64,000 nt of DNA from Methylotenera mobilis 13 (GCF_000384255.1 NZ_KB913035.1:1463362-1527361); one strand, 5' to 3'. Counted from the stretch's first letter, positions 1 through 8,961 are shown. Numbers and translations are program-made. The notes: generated by a model not told the origin, from the letters alone.

Positions 1-32
1 GTTGACTAAGTTACTTTTGATATTGATATAAA

Positions 33-58
33 AAAACGACCGCATATGCAGTCGTTTT
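33..58. terminator. Bidirectional stem-loop terminator
   Basis: AAAACGAC (33-40) pairs with GTCGTTTT (51-58), and the loop contains the self-complementary GCATATGC. A-run on one side and T-run on the other let it act as an intrinsic terminator in either direction. It lies about 90 bases past the stop of the minus-strand HU gene, so it may end that transcript or a plus-strand gene left of the window. Confidence 0.65.
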
Positions 59-80
59 TAGCAAGACTTTTTCAGTGGGT

Positions 81-136
81 CAAGCCAAACTAGGAGGAAA
101 GACGAGGGTTTCGTCTTACACTAGCTGTTAGGCTTG
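81..136. other. Nested three-tier stem-loop in the HU 3' region
   Basis: Three coaxial pairings are visible: CAAGCC (81-86) with GGCTTG (131-136), CTAG (90-93) with CTAG (121-124), and AAGACGA (99-105) with TCGTCTT (111-117). There is no T-run after it, so it is not a classical terminator. It lies between the HU stop and the terminator at 33-58. It could be a 3'-UTR stability element or part of a 3'-derived small RNA; the function is not known. Confidence 0.35.
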
Positions 137-149
137 CTGAAGTTAACTA

Positions 150-422
150 TTAGTTAACTTTGTCTTTAAGTGTTTTGCCTGCTTTAAACACAGGAGCATT
201 ACGTGCAGCGATTTCAATCGCTGCGCCTGTAGAAGGATTGCGACCTGTACGAGCAGCTTTTTTAGTAACTTGGAATGTACCAAAACCTACAAGGGCAACA
301 TTGTCACCAGCTTTCAATGTGTCACCAACAGTGCTAATGATTGCATCTAGTACACGGTTTGCATCAGCTTGTGTTACACCAGCTTCTGCAGCTACTTTTG
401 CTACTAATTCAGATTTGTTCAT
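150..422 (-). CDS. hupB: DNA-binding protein HU (beta-type)
   Basis: A 90-residue histone-like protein that binds and bends DNA as a dimer in the nucleoid. The N-terminus [15 protein letters not shown] and the DNA-binding arm core [14 protein letters not shown] (about 61-74) are diagnostic of HU, and the length is exactly that of the family. The ATG is preceded by an AGGAT ribosome-binding site. It stands alone: the next gene upstream is a LysR regulator on the same strand more than 200 bases away. IHF subunits are slightly longer and differ in the arm, so HU is the better call. Whether it is the alpha or beta copy cannot be told from sequence alone. Confidence 0.95.
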   Translation of the reverse strand: MNKSELVAKVAAEAGVTQADANRVLDAIISTVGDTLKAGDNVALVGFGTFQVTKKAARTGRNPSTGAAIEIAARNAPVFKAGKTLKDKVN

Positions 423-503
423 GTGAATATCCTAAATATGGTTAAGAAATTATCCCCAGCCCTTATTGGGCAAGGGGTAGGAGGGAATACATCGTAGCAC
501 TAA

Positions 504-532
504 TTTATATTAGTCGGCTAATTGCTTTGTAA
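504..532 (-). promoter_or_regulatory. Candidate sigma70 promoter for HU
   Basis: On the minus strand TTACAA (527-532) and TATAAA (504-509) are separated by exactly 17 bases, about 80 bases upstream of the HU start codon. The match is decent but the region is AT-rich, so a chance hit is possible. Confidence 0.4.
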
Positions 533-640
533 AAAAAGATGAAAAAATAATGAAAAATTGAAGATTTGACACGATATTGCTACTTTCTGTGCTGGACTCT
601 CAATTGAAAGTCACGATTTTAGTGCAATTATTACTCTCGC

Positions 641-1546
641 TTACTCTAAATCCCAGTATGGTTCAGTGCCGAAGCGTTCGATTAAAAAGTCTATCAGGAC
701 GCGAATTTTTAATGGCAAGTTCCGCTTTGGCAGATACAGTGCATATACGTGTTGATGCACAGGAATATATTCTGACAACACAGATTTTAAACGTTTGGCT
801 TGAATGTCTTTACCAATAATAAACGTTGGTAGTAATGCTAAACCAAATCCGCCTAACACGACTTGCGATAAAGCTTCGTCATCATTGATACGTAATCTAC
901 CCGATACTGGCACAGAAACTTCACCCCCTGGTCCATTAAAGCGCCATAAGCCCTTATCTCCAGAGTGAATGTAATCTAGGCAGTTGTGGTTAACGAGGTC
1001 CTGTGGAAGAAGCGGGGTGCCGAACTCTTCAAAATAATCAGGCGTAGCGCATAATTTACGTCGTATCGGCGCTAACTTTCTGGCAACCAAAGCTTGTGGC
1101 AAGTCACGAGTAACACTGATGACAACGTCATAACCCTCTTCAGTTAAATCAACCACGCGGTCAGTAATCGTCATGTCAATATCAAGTTCTGGATAATGGC
1201 GCAGAAAATCACCTATCGCTGGCGCAATATGTAGCGTTCCGAATGCAACTGATGCAGCCACCTTAAGCACTCCGCGGGGTTGCGCGTTCAGACTGTCAAT
1301 CATCTTATGGGCTTGATCTGCTTCGTAGCTAATGCGTGTGCAATAGTCAAAAAAAGCAGTGCCTACTTCAGTTAAGCTTAGGTGCCGTGTGCTTCGATTA
1401 AGCAAACTGGCCCCAAGCGATTGTTCTAGTTTTGAAACCGCTTTACTCACGGATGATCGTGAAACACCAAGCTTTCTAGCTGCAGCTGAAAAGCTTTGTT
1501 CGTTCACGACATGGGCAAAAGTAATCATCAGATTTAAATCATACAT
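641..1546 (-). CDS. LysR-family transcriptional regulator
   Basis: A 301-residue LysR-type regulator. The N-terminal winged helix-turn-helix (about residues 1-60) is typical, with FSAAARKLGVSRSSVSKAVS followed by LEQSLGASLLNRSTRHLSLT. It is followed by a LysR substrate-binding domain (about 90-295) close to the CrgA/AaeR-like subfamily, whose members often control neighbouring oxidoreductases or efflux genes. Here the neighbours are HU downstream and rnk divergently upstream, so the target cannot be inferred. The effector is unknown. The family call is secure, any finer function is not. Confidence 0.9.
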   Translation of the reverse strand: MYDLNLMITFAHVVNEQSFSAAARKLGVSRSSVSKAVSKLEQSLGASLLNRSTRHLSLTEVGTAFFDYCTRISYEADQAHKMIDSLNAQPRGVLKVAASVAFGTLHIAPAIGDFLRHYPELDIDMTITDRVVDLTEEGYDVVISVTRDLPQALVARKLAPIRRKLCATPDYFEEFGTPLLPQDLVNHNCLDYIHSGDKGLWRFNGPGGEVSVPVSGRLRINDDEALSQVVLGGFGLALLPTFIIGKDIQAKRLKSVLSEYIPVHQHVYALYLPKRNLPLKIRVLIDFLIERFGTEPYWDLE

Positions 1547-1664
1547 AGTGTCATTGTAGCGCTAAGGGAAACAATTATGTTCAATTGTATGGACTAATTT
1601 AATTGATACGTAAAGATTAATATTGAGCCTTGCCAATAGATGTGGCGTATTAATTTTGTATGGT

Positions 1665-2039
1665 ATGGATATCACGATGGAACTAGAAAATTTAATCATT
1701 TCAGATAAGGATTTTGTTCGATTATCTAAGCTAGATAATCATGGATTGTTGAGCTATGAGTTGAGCCGGGCAGTTGTCGTGCCAGAAGACCAAGTGCCGC
1801 CAAATGTCGTAAGAATGAACACCCGAGTGGTCTATTTAGATGAAAGTAACGGCATTAGTCGAGAGGTGGAGTTAGTGTTTCCAGAAGACGTAGATTTAGA
1901 TGTCGGGAAAATTTCAGTGCTGTCACCAGTGGGTTCAGCGTTGCTTGGGCTTGAGGAGGGGCAAACGATTGATTGGTCATTCCCTAACGATCCTTCTCGA
2001 CGCCTGAGAGTCATGAGTGTTGCTAAAGTAAATACATAG
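1665..2039 (+). CDS. rnk: Nucleoside diphosphate kinase regulator (Rnk, GreA/B C-terminal fold)
   Basis: A small protein made of a short N-terminal segment and a GreA/GreB-type FKBP-like C-terminal domain, recognisable from VELVFPEDVDLDVGKISVLS, then SPVGSALLGLEEGQTIDW. Rnk proteins bind RNA polymerase and compete with Gre factors. The reading frame is open back to a TTG at 1623, but homologous sequence begins around MELENLIISD. I therefore use the ATG at 1665; the ATG at 1677 is equally possible, and neither has a strong ribosome-binding site. It is followed after 12 bases by a membrane-protein gene, probably co-transcribed. Length (about 125-130 residues) fits Rnk. Confidence 0.85.
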   Translation: MDITMELENLIISDKDFVRLSKLDNHGLLSYELSRAVVVPEDQVPPNVVRMNTRVVYLDESNGISREVELVFPEDVDLDVGKISVLSPVGSALLGLEEGQTIDWSFPNDPSRRLRVMSVAKVNT

Positions 2040-2051
2040 GAGAATAAAATC

Positions 2052-2438
2052 ATGAACAAAACATTAGATAACGCAGCAATATTTGTCACAACTTATATTG
2101 TTTTTATGTTGCCGACTTATGTTTTGCCGTACTTGCGGACGAGTCCAGCTTCGCTTCATGGTCTAGATGATGCTGGTGCTAATGTGTTTAGTTTTACGTT
2201 TTTTATCCATTTAGCCTCAATGATTTTGCTGTGTTGGGTATGTTTAGTAAGGGGAGCAATGGTAGGTAAAAACTGGTTGTTCTTATTACCAGTGGTTGCG
2301 TTTGCTTTTGAGTTTATTTCAAAACTGAGTGTTATCCCCTATATTCCAACGATGTATCACATATTGGCAATTATCGTTGGAGCGACTTCGGCTAATATTT
2401 CAGTGCCAGATAAATTAACCAGATACAGTAATGATTGA
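2052..2438 (+). CDS. Small multi-pass membrane protein, unknown function
   Basis: I do not recognise this 128-residue protein. It has four hydrophobic stretches that look like membrane spans (about residues 8-28, 47-67, 75-95 and 98-115), few charges and no obvious catalytic motif. It begins 12 bases after rnk, with an AGGAG ribosome-binding site lying across the rnk stop codon, which argues for translation from the same mRNA. The gene is followed by a long inverted repeat. Confidence 0.7.
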   Translation: MNKTLDNAAIFVTTYIVFMLPTYVLPYLRTSPASLHGLDDAGANVFSFTFFIHLASMILLCWVCLVRGAMVGKNWLFLLPVVAFAFEFISKLSVIPYIPTMYHILAIIVGATSANISVPDKLTRYSND

Positions 2439-2474
2439 AGTTAAATGATTTAAGCTAGTAGATGACATCTTTGT

Positions 2475-2517
2475 TTAAGCGTTGCTCAATTTAATCATCA
2501 AATCGAGCAACGCTTAA
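2475..2517. terminator. 13-bp perfect inverted repeat between convergent transcripts
   Basis: TTAAGCGTTGCTC (2475-2487) is perfectly complementary to 2505-2517, with a 17-base loop. It sits between the end of the rnk-membrane protein unit (plus) and the end of the receiver-GGDEF-EAL gene (minus), where a bidirectional terminator is expected. No strong T-run follows, so termination efficiency is uncertain. Confidence 0.5.
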
Positions 2518-2567
2518 GATTATTCAGTGTGATATGAAACTATGTATTGCATGATGCCTAGTTTTTA

Positions 2568-4427
2568 TTAGGCAGATGCGTACATACTTTTCAGCTTAGT
2601 CTCGAACTCATTTACAGGCAAGGGTTGGCTAAACAAATACCCCTGACAGAGGTTACATTTATGTTTCTCTAAAAACGCACGCTGACTCTCTAATTCAACG
2701 CCTTCAGCTATTACTTCTATTCCTAAGTTGTTTGCCATACCAATGATGGTTTGTACTACAACAGCATCTCTTTCATTCATACTCATATTACGTATAAAAG
2801 ATTGATCTATTTTTAACTGATCTAGCGGTAATTTTGTTAAGTAAGACAATGACGAGAATCCAGTCCCAAAGTCGTCCATTGAAAAGCGCACACCAACGTC
2901 TCTGAGCGCATGCATTTTAATAATCGCTTCTTCAACGTTATCTAGTACTAGGCTTTCAGTAAGTTCTAATTTAAGTTGGCTAGTTTTAATTTGATGGCGG
3001 GTTAACATTTCGCTTACTTGATAAACGAAATTAGGGTCATGAAATTGGCATGCGCTGACATTGACTGCTATTTGTAAATCACGTGTCATGGGCTCACTTT
3101 CCCATGATTTAATCTGTTTACATGCAGCCTCCATTACCCATTGCCCAATTGGGATAATGAGACCAGTTTCTTCGGTTAATGGAATAAATTGCAAAGGGGG
3201 CACTAATCCTTTTTGAGGATGTTGCCAACGAATTAGCGCTTCTGCACCGTGTACCTTCCCAGCGTGATCTACTTGCATCTGATAGTAGAGTCTAAATTGA
3301 TTTTCTTTAATCGCTAACCTTAAATCGTTTTCTAATGCTGTCCGTGCTTCTAATGCCGCCTGCATGGTCGGATCGTAAAAGCGCAATGTGTTCCGCCCAG
3401 CATTTTTTGCTTGGTACATGGCGATATCAGCCCGTTTCAGTAACTCATCTACTGTAATGGCTTGGTTGCAAAATAAGCAAATGCCAATGCTGGCGGAAGT
3501 GTGATGTAGGTAGCTGTCGAGATAATAAGGTAGATTAATCACTGAAATGATTTTGGCGGAGACTGTTTCCGCTTGGACGGCTGCTTGAGATGGGTCTTCA
3601 CTGAGATCTTGTAAGATGACAACGAACTCATCACCACCTAATCTTGCAAGCGTGTCACCTTCACGCATACAGGTTTGTAGGCGTTTAGCGACTTCTATAA
3701 GTAACAGATCACCAACACTATGACCTTTAGTGTCGTTCAGAGTTTTAAAATGGTCTAAGTCGATAAATAACAATGCACCATGATTCTGATGTCTAGCACT
3801 TACTGCCAAAGTATGTTGCAGGCGGTCTATTAAAAGTAATCTATTAGGCAAGTTGGTGAGTAGGTCGTAGTAGGCTAGATGCTGAATTTTGTCTTCCGCT
3901 TCTTTTCTTCTGGCAATATCTTGCTGCAAAAATTGATTAGCTTCTTCTAATTGGAGTGTTTTTTCTTCAAGCTTACGTATCAGTATGACACTGTAGTCTT
4001 TAAGTGTGTCGCTATCATCCCCGTCGCTTGAGCTTACTTCGTCAGGAACAGCAACCACACCTTTAGATAGCACTTCACGAAAGCGGGCAATAAAATCCTC
4101 AGGCTCGGAAGGTTTTAAAATAAAGGCATCAGCGCCAAGATTAAGGGCTAGTTTTTCATCCTCAGGCTCTGTGTAGGTTGCTGTGTAAACAATGAACGGA
4201 ATGGATTTAAGCCTTGCATCGCTTTTCCAGTGGCGCAATAACGTATAACCATCCATCACTGGCATGAGTAAGTCGGAGACGATAAGTTGAGGCGGATGTT
4301 GACGAGCTTTCGTTAAGGCCTCCGCGCCGTGCCGCGCAGACTCTACAAGGTAACCGTTACCAGTTAAAAGTGCTTGCAGGTAATAGAGGTTTTCTTCCTT
4401 GTCATCAACAATTAAAACATGCGTCAT
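2568..4427 (-). CDS. Response regulator with GGDEF and EAL domains (c-di-GMP metabolism)
   Basis: A cytoplasmic receiver-GGDEF-EAL protein. Receiver (about 3-120): acidic pair in IVDDKEEN, phospho-acceptor Asp52 in SDLLMP, Lys105 in LKPSEP. GGDEF domain (about 185-345) has the intact RLGGDEF signature, so cyclase activity is possible. EAL domain (about 360-615) keeps GAEALIRW, DDFGTGFSSL and a KIDQSF loop, so phosphodiesterase activity is also possible. The ATG at 4427 is chosen because AGGGAGA lies just before it; the frame is open to an ATG at 4448 and a TTG at 4451, which would overlap the upstream gene's stop. It is the last gene of a kinase-receiver-output operon and presumably receives phosphate from that system. 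Confidence 0.9.
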   Translation of the reverse strand: MTHVLIVDDKEENLYYLQALLTGNGYLVESARHGAEALTKARQHPPQLIVSDLLMPVMDGYTLLRHWKSDARLKSIPFIVYTATYTEPEDEKLALNLGADAFILKPSEPEDFIARFREVLSKGVVAVPDEVSSSDGDDSDTLKDYSVILIRKLEEKTLQLEEANQFLQQDIARRKEAEDKIQHLAYYDLLTNLPNRLLLIDRLQHTLAVSARHQNHGALLFIDLDHFKTLNDTKGHSVGDLLLIEVAKRLQTCMREGDTLARLGGDEFVVILQDLSEDPSQAAVQAETVSAKIISVINLPYYLDSYLHHTSASIGICLFCNQAITVDELLKRADIAMYQAKNAGRNTLRFYDPTMQAALEARTALENDLRLAIKENQFRLYYQMQVDHAGKVHGAEALIRWQHPQKGLVPPLQFIPLTEETGLIIPIGQWVMEAACKQIKSWESEPMTRDLQIAVNVSACQFHDPNFVYQVSEMLTRHQIKTSQLKLELTESLVLDNVEEAIIKMHALRDVGVRFSMDDFGTGFSSLSYLTKLPLDQLKIDQSFIRNMSMNERDAVVVQTIIGMANNLGIEVIAEGVELESQRAFLEKHKCNLCQGYLFSQPLPVNEFETKLKSMYASA

Positions 4428-4447
4428 AAATCTCCCTGGCTCGCTCA

Positions 4448-4816
4448 TCAAGACCGTAGGTAAGTTGAAATTTCTGCAACAAAAGTTTCTGGATTAATCG
4501 GCTTTTCAATATAACCAGTACAGCCAGCCGCAAGGCATTTTTCACGGTCGCCAACCATTGCGTATGAAGTGACAGCAATAATGGGAATAGGTTTCAGTGA
4601 ATCTACTTCTCTTAACGCTTTAGCCACCGCATAACCATCCATCATAGGTAGTTGAATATCAAGGAGAATTAAGTCGGGTATTAGTTTTTTTGCTGTATCG
4701 ATTCCTATGGAACCATCTGGCGCTGCAACTACATTAAAACCATGTGTTTCTAAAAGAAATGTAGTCAAATAACTATTTTGTTCATTATCTTCGATGAGCA
4801 GGATGGTTTTTTTCAT
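4448..4816 (-). CDS. Stand-alone CheY/DivK-like response regulator
   Basis: A 122-residue single receiver domain with no output domain. The canonical residues are present: Glu9-Asp10 acidic pair, phospho-acceptor Asp53 in LLDIQLP, Thr83 and Lys105 in EKPINP. It overlaps the upstream histidine kinase by four bases (ATGA), implying translational coupling, and is followed immediately by a receiver-GGDEF-EAL gene. It likely acts as a phosphate relay or sink between the kinase and the c-di-GMP output protein. That role is inferred from position, but the domain call is firm. Confidence 0.92.
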   Translation of the reverse strand: MKKTILLIEDNEQNSYLTTFLLETHGFNVVAAPDGSIGIDTAKKLIPDLILLDIQLPMMDGYAVAKALREVDSLKPIPIIAVTSYAMVGDREKCLAAGCTGYIEKPINPETFVAEISTYLRS

Positions 4817-7350
4817 GATTTGATAGCACCTTGTAAAGGTAGTAGGACGATAAACTCACTGCCTTTTGACCACTCACTCACCGCAAAAATTTGTCCGCCC
4901 ATCAGTTCTAAAAGGCGCCTGCAAATTGCCAATCCCAATCCGGTGCCATCATGCGTGCGTGAAAGGCCGCTATCTATTTGACGAAATGGCTGAAATAGCA
5001 AATCTAAATCTTCAGGTTTTATGCCGATACCTGTGTCAGCGATGCTGAGTTTTAAAAACGGTGTAGGTGGGGCATTAAACGAAGGTTTGAAATCGTTTAG
5101 CAACTCTGCGGTGACCGTCACGCTTCCTTCTTCAGTAAACTTGATTGCGTTATTGATTAGGTTGATTAATATCTGCTCTAGACGTCTGCGGTCACTATTA
5201 ATGTGACCTAAATCGTTACTGATGTATGTGTAAAGTTGTAATCCCTTTTTTTCTATGGCTGGTCTTAGTCCATTGACGACTCTATCAATCAAATCAACCA
5301 AATCAAATCTTTCAGCACTTACTTCCAATTGGCCAGCTTCTATTTTGGAAATATCAAGGACATCGTTAATTAGTTCTAGCAAGTGTTTTGCACTACCTCT
5401 TACCATGCCGAGCTGCTTAGATTGTTCGGCATTCAATGGACCAGCCATCCCCTGTAAAATGATGCCAGTAAACCCGATAATAGAGTTCAATGGAGTTCTA
5501 AGCTCATGTGACATGGTGGCCAAAAAAGCTGATTTTATTTTATCAGCAGCTTCAGCTCTCACTAGCGCCTTTTGTAGTTCTTCTGTTCTCTCTATTACTC
5601 GTTTTTCTAGGGTGGCGTTTAATTGTCTAATCTCTTTTTCAGCCTTTAATCTTTCTGTGATATCGTTCCCAATACTCAGAATCTCCAGTACTTGGCCATG
5701 GGGGTCAAGCACCACTTTATTTGTCCACGATATCCATACACTTTCACCATTTCTTCGTATATTTTCATTCACATTCTGTTCAAACACCTTGGTATCTAAA
5801 CAGATCTGCTGCATTAGGTTTTGAAGGTCTCTGCCGGCGCTGTCTGTGGATGGTACAATCGTGCCAATCACGTGTTGACCAATAATTTCCTCAAATGAGT
5901 ATCCGAAAAACTGCAGACCGAATGAGTTCAGAAATGTAATGTAGCCCTGTGCGTTCCAGCGCAGGATAATACTGTTGGCCGACTCCACAAGCTCACCGTA
6001 TTTTTGCTCACTTTCATCTAATTTAGATTCAGCATTTTTACGTTCGCTGATATCAATCCCCATGCCGACTAGGCAGTCTGTACCTTTAAAATTAACGTTT
6101 CTGCCTGTAAATAAATAAGGTGTCTTTGTTCCGTTTTTAGACAGTAGGTTAGCCTCAATAAAGGCTTGGCCATGCTTGAATACTTCCGAAATTTTTTCAG
6201 CAAGCGCTGATTTTTCTTCATTGGCAAAAAAGTCCAATGGGTGCATTTTTGCAATTTCTTTGTTTGAATAACCAGAAACCGTTTGGAAGTTGTTATTCCA
6301 ACGTAGAAATCTTCCTTCATGATTATAAAAATAGAGAATCCCTGGCATGCTTTCTATCATCATGTCTGAAAAAAGTGATTCATTTTCAGCGATGCTTTCT
6401 GCTTCCTTTCGTTTCTCTTCACGTTCTAGATTTTCTAAAGAAAAAGAAATGTTGCCAGTAGCCTCGGTTAGTAATGCAATTTCTTTATCATGAAAAAACA
6501 TGGCTTGATCTGTATAAACGCTTAGCGTGCCACCAATTTTGTCTTTTAATTGAATTGGAAAGACTGCCGATGCTCGGAAGCCAAGATGTACTAATTCGTC
6601 TCGCCATGAGTCAGTGATCGACTCATCGAGCATATCGTTAAAAATATAGGGCTCACCAGAGATAAATGCAGCGTTAGTTAAGCCCAATCCTTCGTGGCTA
6701 TCGTCAGAGTAGATTTTAATATTTTTCAGATGATTGTTTTTTTCACCCCAAGATGCCACTGGAATCAGTTGGTTGGTTTCATCGTCATTCCAGCCAATCC
6801 AAGCCATATGAAAGCCACCTTCATCTACAAGAATTTGGCATACCTTCTTGAATAAATCTTCTCGGGTAGGGAGCCAAATGATGGCTCGATTGATTTTGGT
6901 TAAAGCTGCATAAAGACGAGAAAGCTGAGAAATTTCGCGTTGCTGCTCTTTGAGTACTGTGATGTCACGTATCACACCAAGCAGATTGCCATCAGGCATT
7001 GTGGTAGCGATAATTTCAGCACTAAATACGGAGCCATCTTTGCGCTTTAATTGCCACTCGCGCATATAGTCAGAGTCCGCTTTAATAGCATCTAATGCTG
7101 GTTGAATATATTGCACTTCAGTTTGCACAATAATGTCAGATGCGTGCATGCAGACCAGTTCGTCCCGCGTATAGCCTAACATCTTGCAAATACTAGGATT
7201 GGCATCCAGATAGTGGCTCTGAGAATCAGCAATAAGTATTCCGTCGGGCGCATACTCAAAGAGCGCTCGATACCTCGCTTCACCAGTTTGACGCCCCGTA
7301 TCTTCCCCTGCGTCATTGGTTGATTGATTCTTAACACTAAGTTTTGTCAA
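4813..7350 (-). CDS. PAS-GAF-PAS-PAS sensor histidine kinase
   Basis: An 845-residue histidine kinase with no membrane span, so probably a cytoplasmic sensor. Domains in order: PAS (about 25-135), GAF (about 150-310), PAS (about 330-440), PAS (about 450-570), coiled coil, HisKA with the phospho-His615 in TMSHELRTPLN, and HATPase_c with the N-box (INLINNAIKF), G1 (DTGIGI) and G2 (GTGLGLAI). There is no C-terminal receiver; the receivers are the two genes that follow, the first overlapping by four bases. The ligand of the PAS/GAF domains is unknown, and no haem- or flavin-specific residues were identified. Confidence 0.92.
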   Translation of the reverse strand: MTKLSVKNQSTNDAGEDTGRQTGEARYRALFEYAPDGILIADSQSHYLDANPSICKMLGYTRDELVCMHASDIIVQTEVQYIQPALDAIKADSDYMREWQLKRKDGSVFSAEIIATTMPDGNLLGVIRDITVLKEQQREISQLSRLYAALTKINRAIIWLPTREDLFKKVCQILVDEGGFHMAWIGWNDDETNQLIPVASWGEKNNHLKNIKIYSDDSHEGLGLTNAAFISGEPYIFNDMLDESITDSWRDELVHLGFRASAVFPIQLKDKIGGTLSVYTDQAMFFHDKEIALLTEATGNISFSLENLEREEKRKEAESIAENESLFSDMMIESMPGILYFYNHEGRFLRWNNNFQTVSGYSNKEIAKMHPLDFFANEEKSALAEKISEVFKHGQAFIEANLLSKNGTKTPYLFTGRNVNFKGTDCLVGMGIDISERKNAESKLDESEQKYGELVESANSIILRWNAQGYITFLNSFGLQFFGYSFEEIIGQHVIGTIVPSTDSAGRDLQNLMQQICLDTKVFEQNVNENIRRNGESVWISWTNKVVLDPHGQVLEILSIGNDITERLKAEKEIRQLNATLEKRVIERTEELQKALVRAEAADKIKSAFLATMSHELRTPLNSIIGFTGIILQGMAGPLNAEQSKQLGMVRGSAKHLLELINDVLDISKIEAGQLEVSAERFDLVDLIDRVVNGLRPAIEKKGLQLYTYISNDLGHINSDRRRLEQILINLINNAIKFTEEGSVTVTAELLNDFKPSFNAPPTPFLKLSIADTGIGIKPEDLDLLFQPFRQIDSGLSRTHDGTGLGLAICRRLLELMGGQIFAVSEWSKGSEFIVLLPLQGAIKS

Positions 7351-7788
7351 GATAGCTCATTCTGTAGGATTTTTTTATTCTTCAATTTTATAATCGTTAA
7401 GAAAATAATATTCCGTACGATTAGTAATCTACTCTCAATTTTATTGAAGCGGAATATAAAAGTTGAAATAAATCGTTTAATTGCATGCAATTAGCTGACA
7501 TTAGTTCAGTCATTTAGTAAATTGAAACGCAATAAAACTATTGGGCGAACCATCGCAGATAAACTTGCTCCAAGACATGAGTGCTAAAAAATAAATCGAT
7601 GAATTGCACTCATATTGTGCAATATTAACTAAAGATACATTTGGCACATTTTTGGTGCTTTATGTATACTGTAATTGGCTGAATAAAATAATGTTTTTTA
7701 AGTTTGAGTGTAATCAAGGCTATCTTGCCTATAACTTTTGGTGCTTTAAGAAAGAAGGTTTTTCTGTTCTTAATTACTGAGGCTTATT
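7351..7788. other. Divergent intergenic region with a 13-bp direct repeat
   Basis: This AT-rich stretch of about 440 bases separates the divergently transcribed sensor-kinase operon and the CHASE3-GGDEF gene, and must hold both promoters. TTTTGGTGCTTTA occurs twice, at 7650-7662 and 7736-7748, 86 bases apart. I see no protein-coding frame, RNA gene or convincing terminator in it. Confidence 0.5.
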
Positions 7789-8961
7789 ATTACCACTAAT
7801 CTAAATTACAGAAAGCAGATTTTACTGCCGCCGATAGTTGCGTCAATCATCCTGTTGATTGCAATGTCGTGGGTGTTTTTTAGCGCACAAACTTTGATGG
7901 CACTCACTAATCGTAAAGTGGAAATTTCAGATACACGTTACGAAATAGTGAAGCTGATGAACACTATTGTCGATTCTGAGACTGGGCTAAGAGGCTATCT
8001 AATGACAGGTAGTGTGCAATTTCTTGAGCCGTACAAGCGCTCCGCTAAAGAAACCTCATTACTATTTTCCAAAATAAAAAGTCGTGAAGAAGATTTCACT
8101 CGCTTCAAACCTTCGCTGATTACGCTAGATAAGCTGATACAAGAAAAATCCAACATTATTAAATCCACACTTAGAATTCAGCTCACTGCTGGTTCATACT
8201 CTCCGCATCTAACGCTTTCGGCTGATGCCAGTAAAACGCTGATAGATAAAATTGGTCTAGAAATTAATCAGTTAGACAAGATTATGCAGGAAGAGGCTGA
8301 GTTGGTTGATGTGAAGCTGAGTCTCACTATTAACCGCTTGAAGTTAGGCTCATTAATCGTTGTAATTCTAATTATTACTATATTGTTGATTAACTATAAA
8401 AGAACAATTTGGCTATTTGAACATGCATCGTCAAGCCAAGAGCTGGCTGAAGAGTTTGGTTACCTTGCGATGCATGATGCATTAACGCATTTACCTAACA
8501 GAAGAAATTTTGAGCAGTATCTTAAAAAATCAATTTCACAGGCAAACCGACATTGGCAAAAAGTTGGCTTGTTATATATGGATCTTGATGGATTTAAGTT
8601 AATTAATGACCAATATGGGCATGACGTTGGAGATGATGCTTTGATTGGATCTGTTGCTAAAATTAACGAAGTACTACGTGACTCTGATTTTCTTGCAAGA
8701 ATAGGCGGGGACGAGTTTGCACTTGTTGTGCATAATTTTAATGACCCTAAAGAGCTGTTAGTGTTGGCTAATCGAATTATTCAGGCACTTAAAACACCAG
8801 TGATGACGATTGAAGAAAATGATGTATTGATGGGTATTAGTATTGGTATTGCTATTTACCCTGATCAAGTTAAAAATGTTAAAGAGTTAATTACTGCTGC
8901 AGATGAAGCTATGTATAAAGCAAAGGCGACGGGTAAGAATCAGGCTGTGTTTCATGCTTAG
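7789..8961 (+). CDS. CHASE3-domain membrane diguanylate cyclase (GGDEF)
   Basis: An inner-membrane diguanylate cyclase: first membrane span, periplasmic CHASE3 sensor (signature DSETGLRGYLMTG), second span (around LIVVILIITILLIN), then a GGDEF domain with an intact RIGGDEF and LYMDLDGFK. No EAL domain follows. The start is unusual. The first standard start codon in frame is a TTG at 7855, which falls inside the first membrane segment. The frame is open back to 7774, and a GAGG at 7779-7782 is placed correctly for an ATT start at 7789 (or 7786), which would restore a complete membrane segment. Product call is firm, the start is tentative. Confidence 0.85.
   Translation: MTTNLNYRKQILLPPIVASIILLIAMSWVFFSAQTLMALTNRKVEISDTRYEIVKLMNTIVDSETGLRGYLMTGSVQFLEPYKRSAKETSLLFSKIKSREEDFTRFKPSLITLDKLIQEKSNIIKSTLRIQLTAGSYSPHLTLSADASKTLIDKIGLEINQLDKIMQEEAELVDVKLSLTINRLKLGSLIVVILIITILLINYKRTIWLFEHASSSQELAEEFGYLAMHDALTHLPNRRNFEQYLKKSISQANRHWQKVGLLYMDLDGFKLINDQYGHDVGDDALIGSVAKINEVLRDSDFLARIGGDEFALVVHNFNDPKELLVLANRIIQALKTPVMTIEENDVLMGISIGIAIYPDQVKNVKELITAADEAMYKAKATGKNQAVFHA

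Noticed and set aside
160-426. Plus-strand frame opposite the HU gene
   Set aside because: It is the mirror of a highly conserved HU coding sequence and has no independent support.
7643-7661. Possible sigma54 promoter (TGGCAC...TGGTGC)
   Set aside because: The -12 GC doublet is not at the required spacing from the -24 GG, so it does not fit the consensus.
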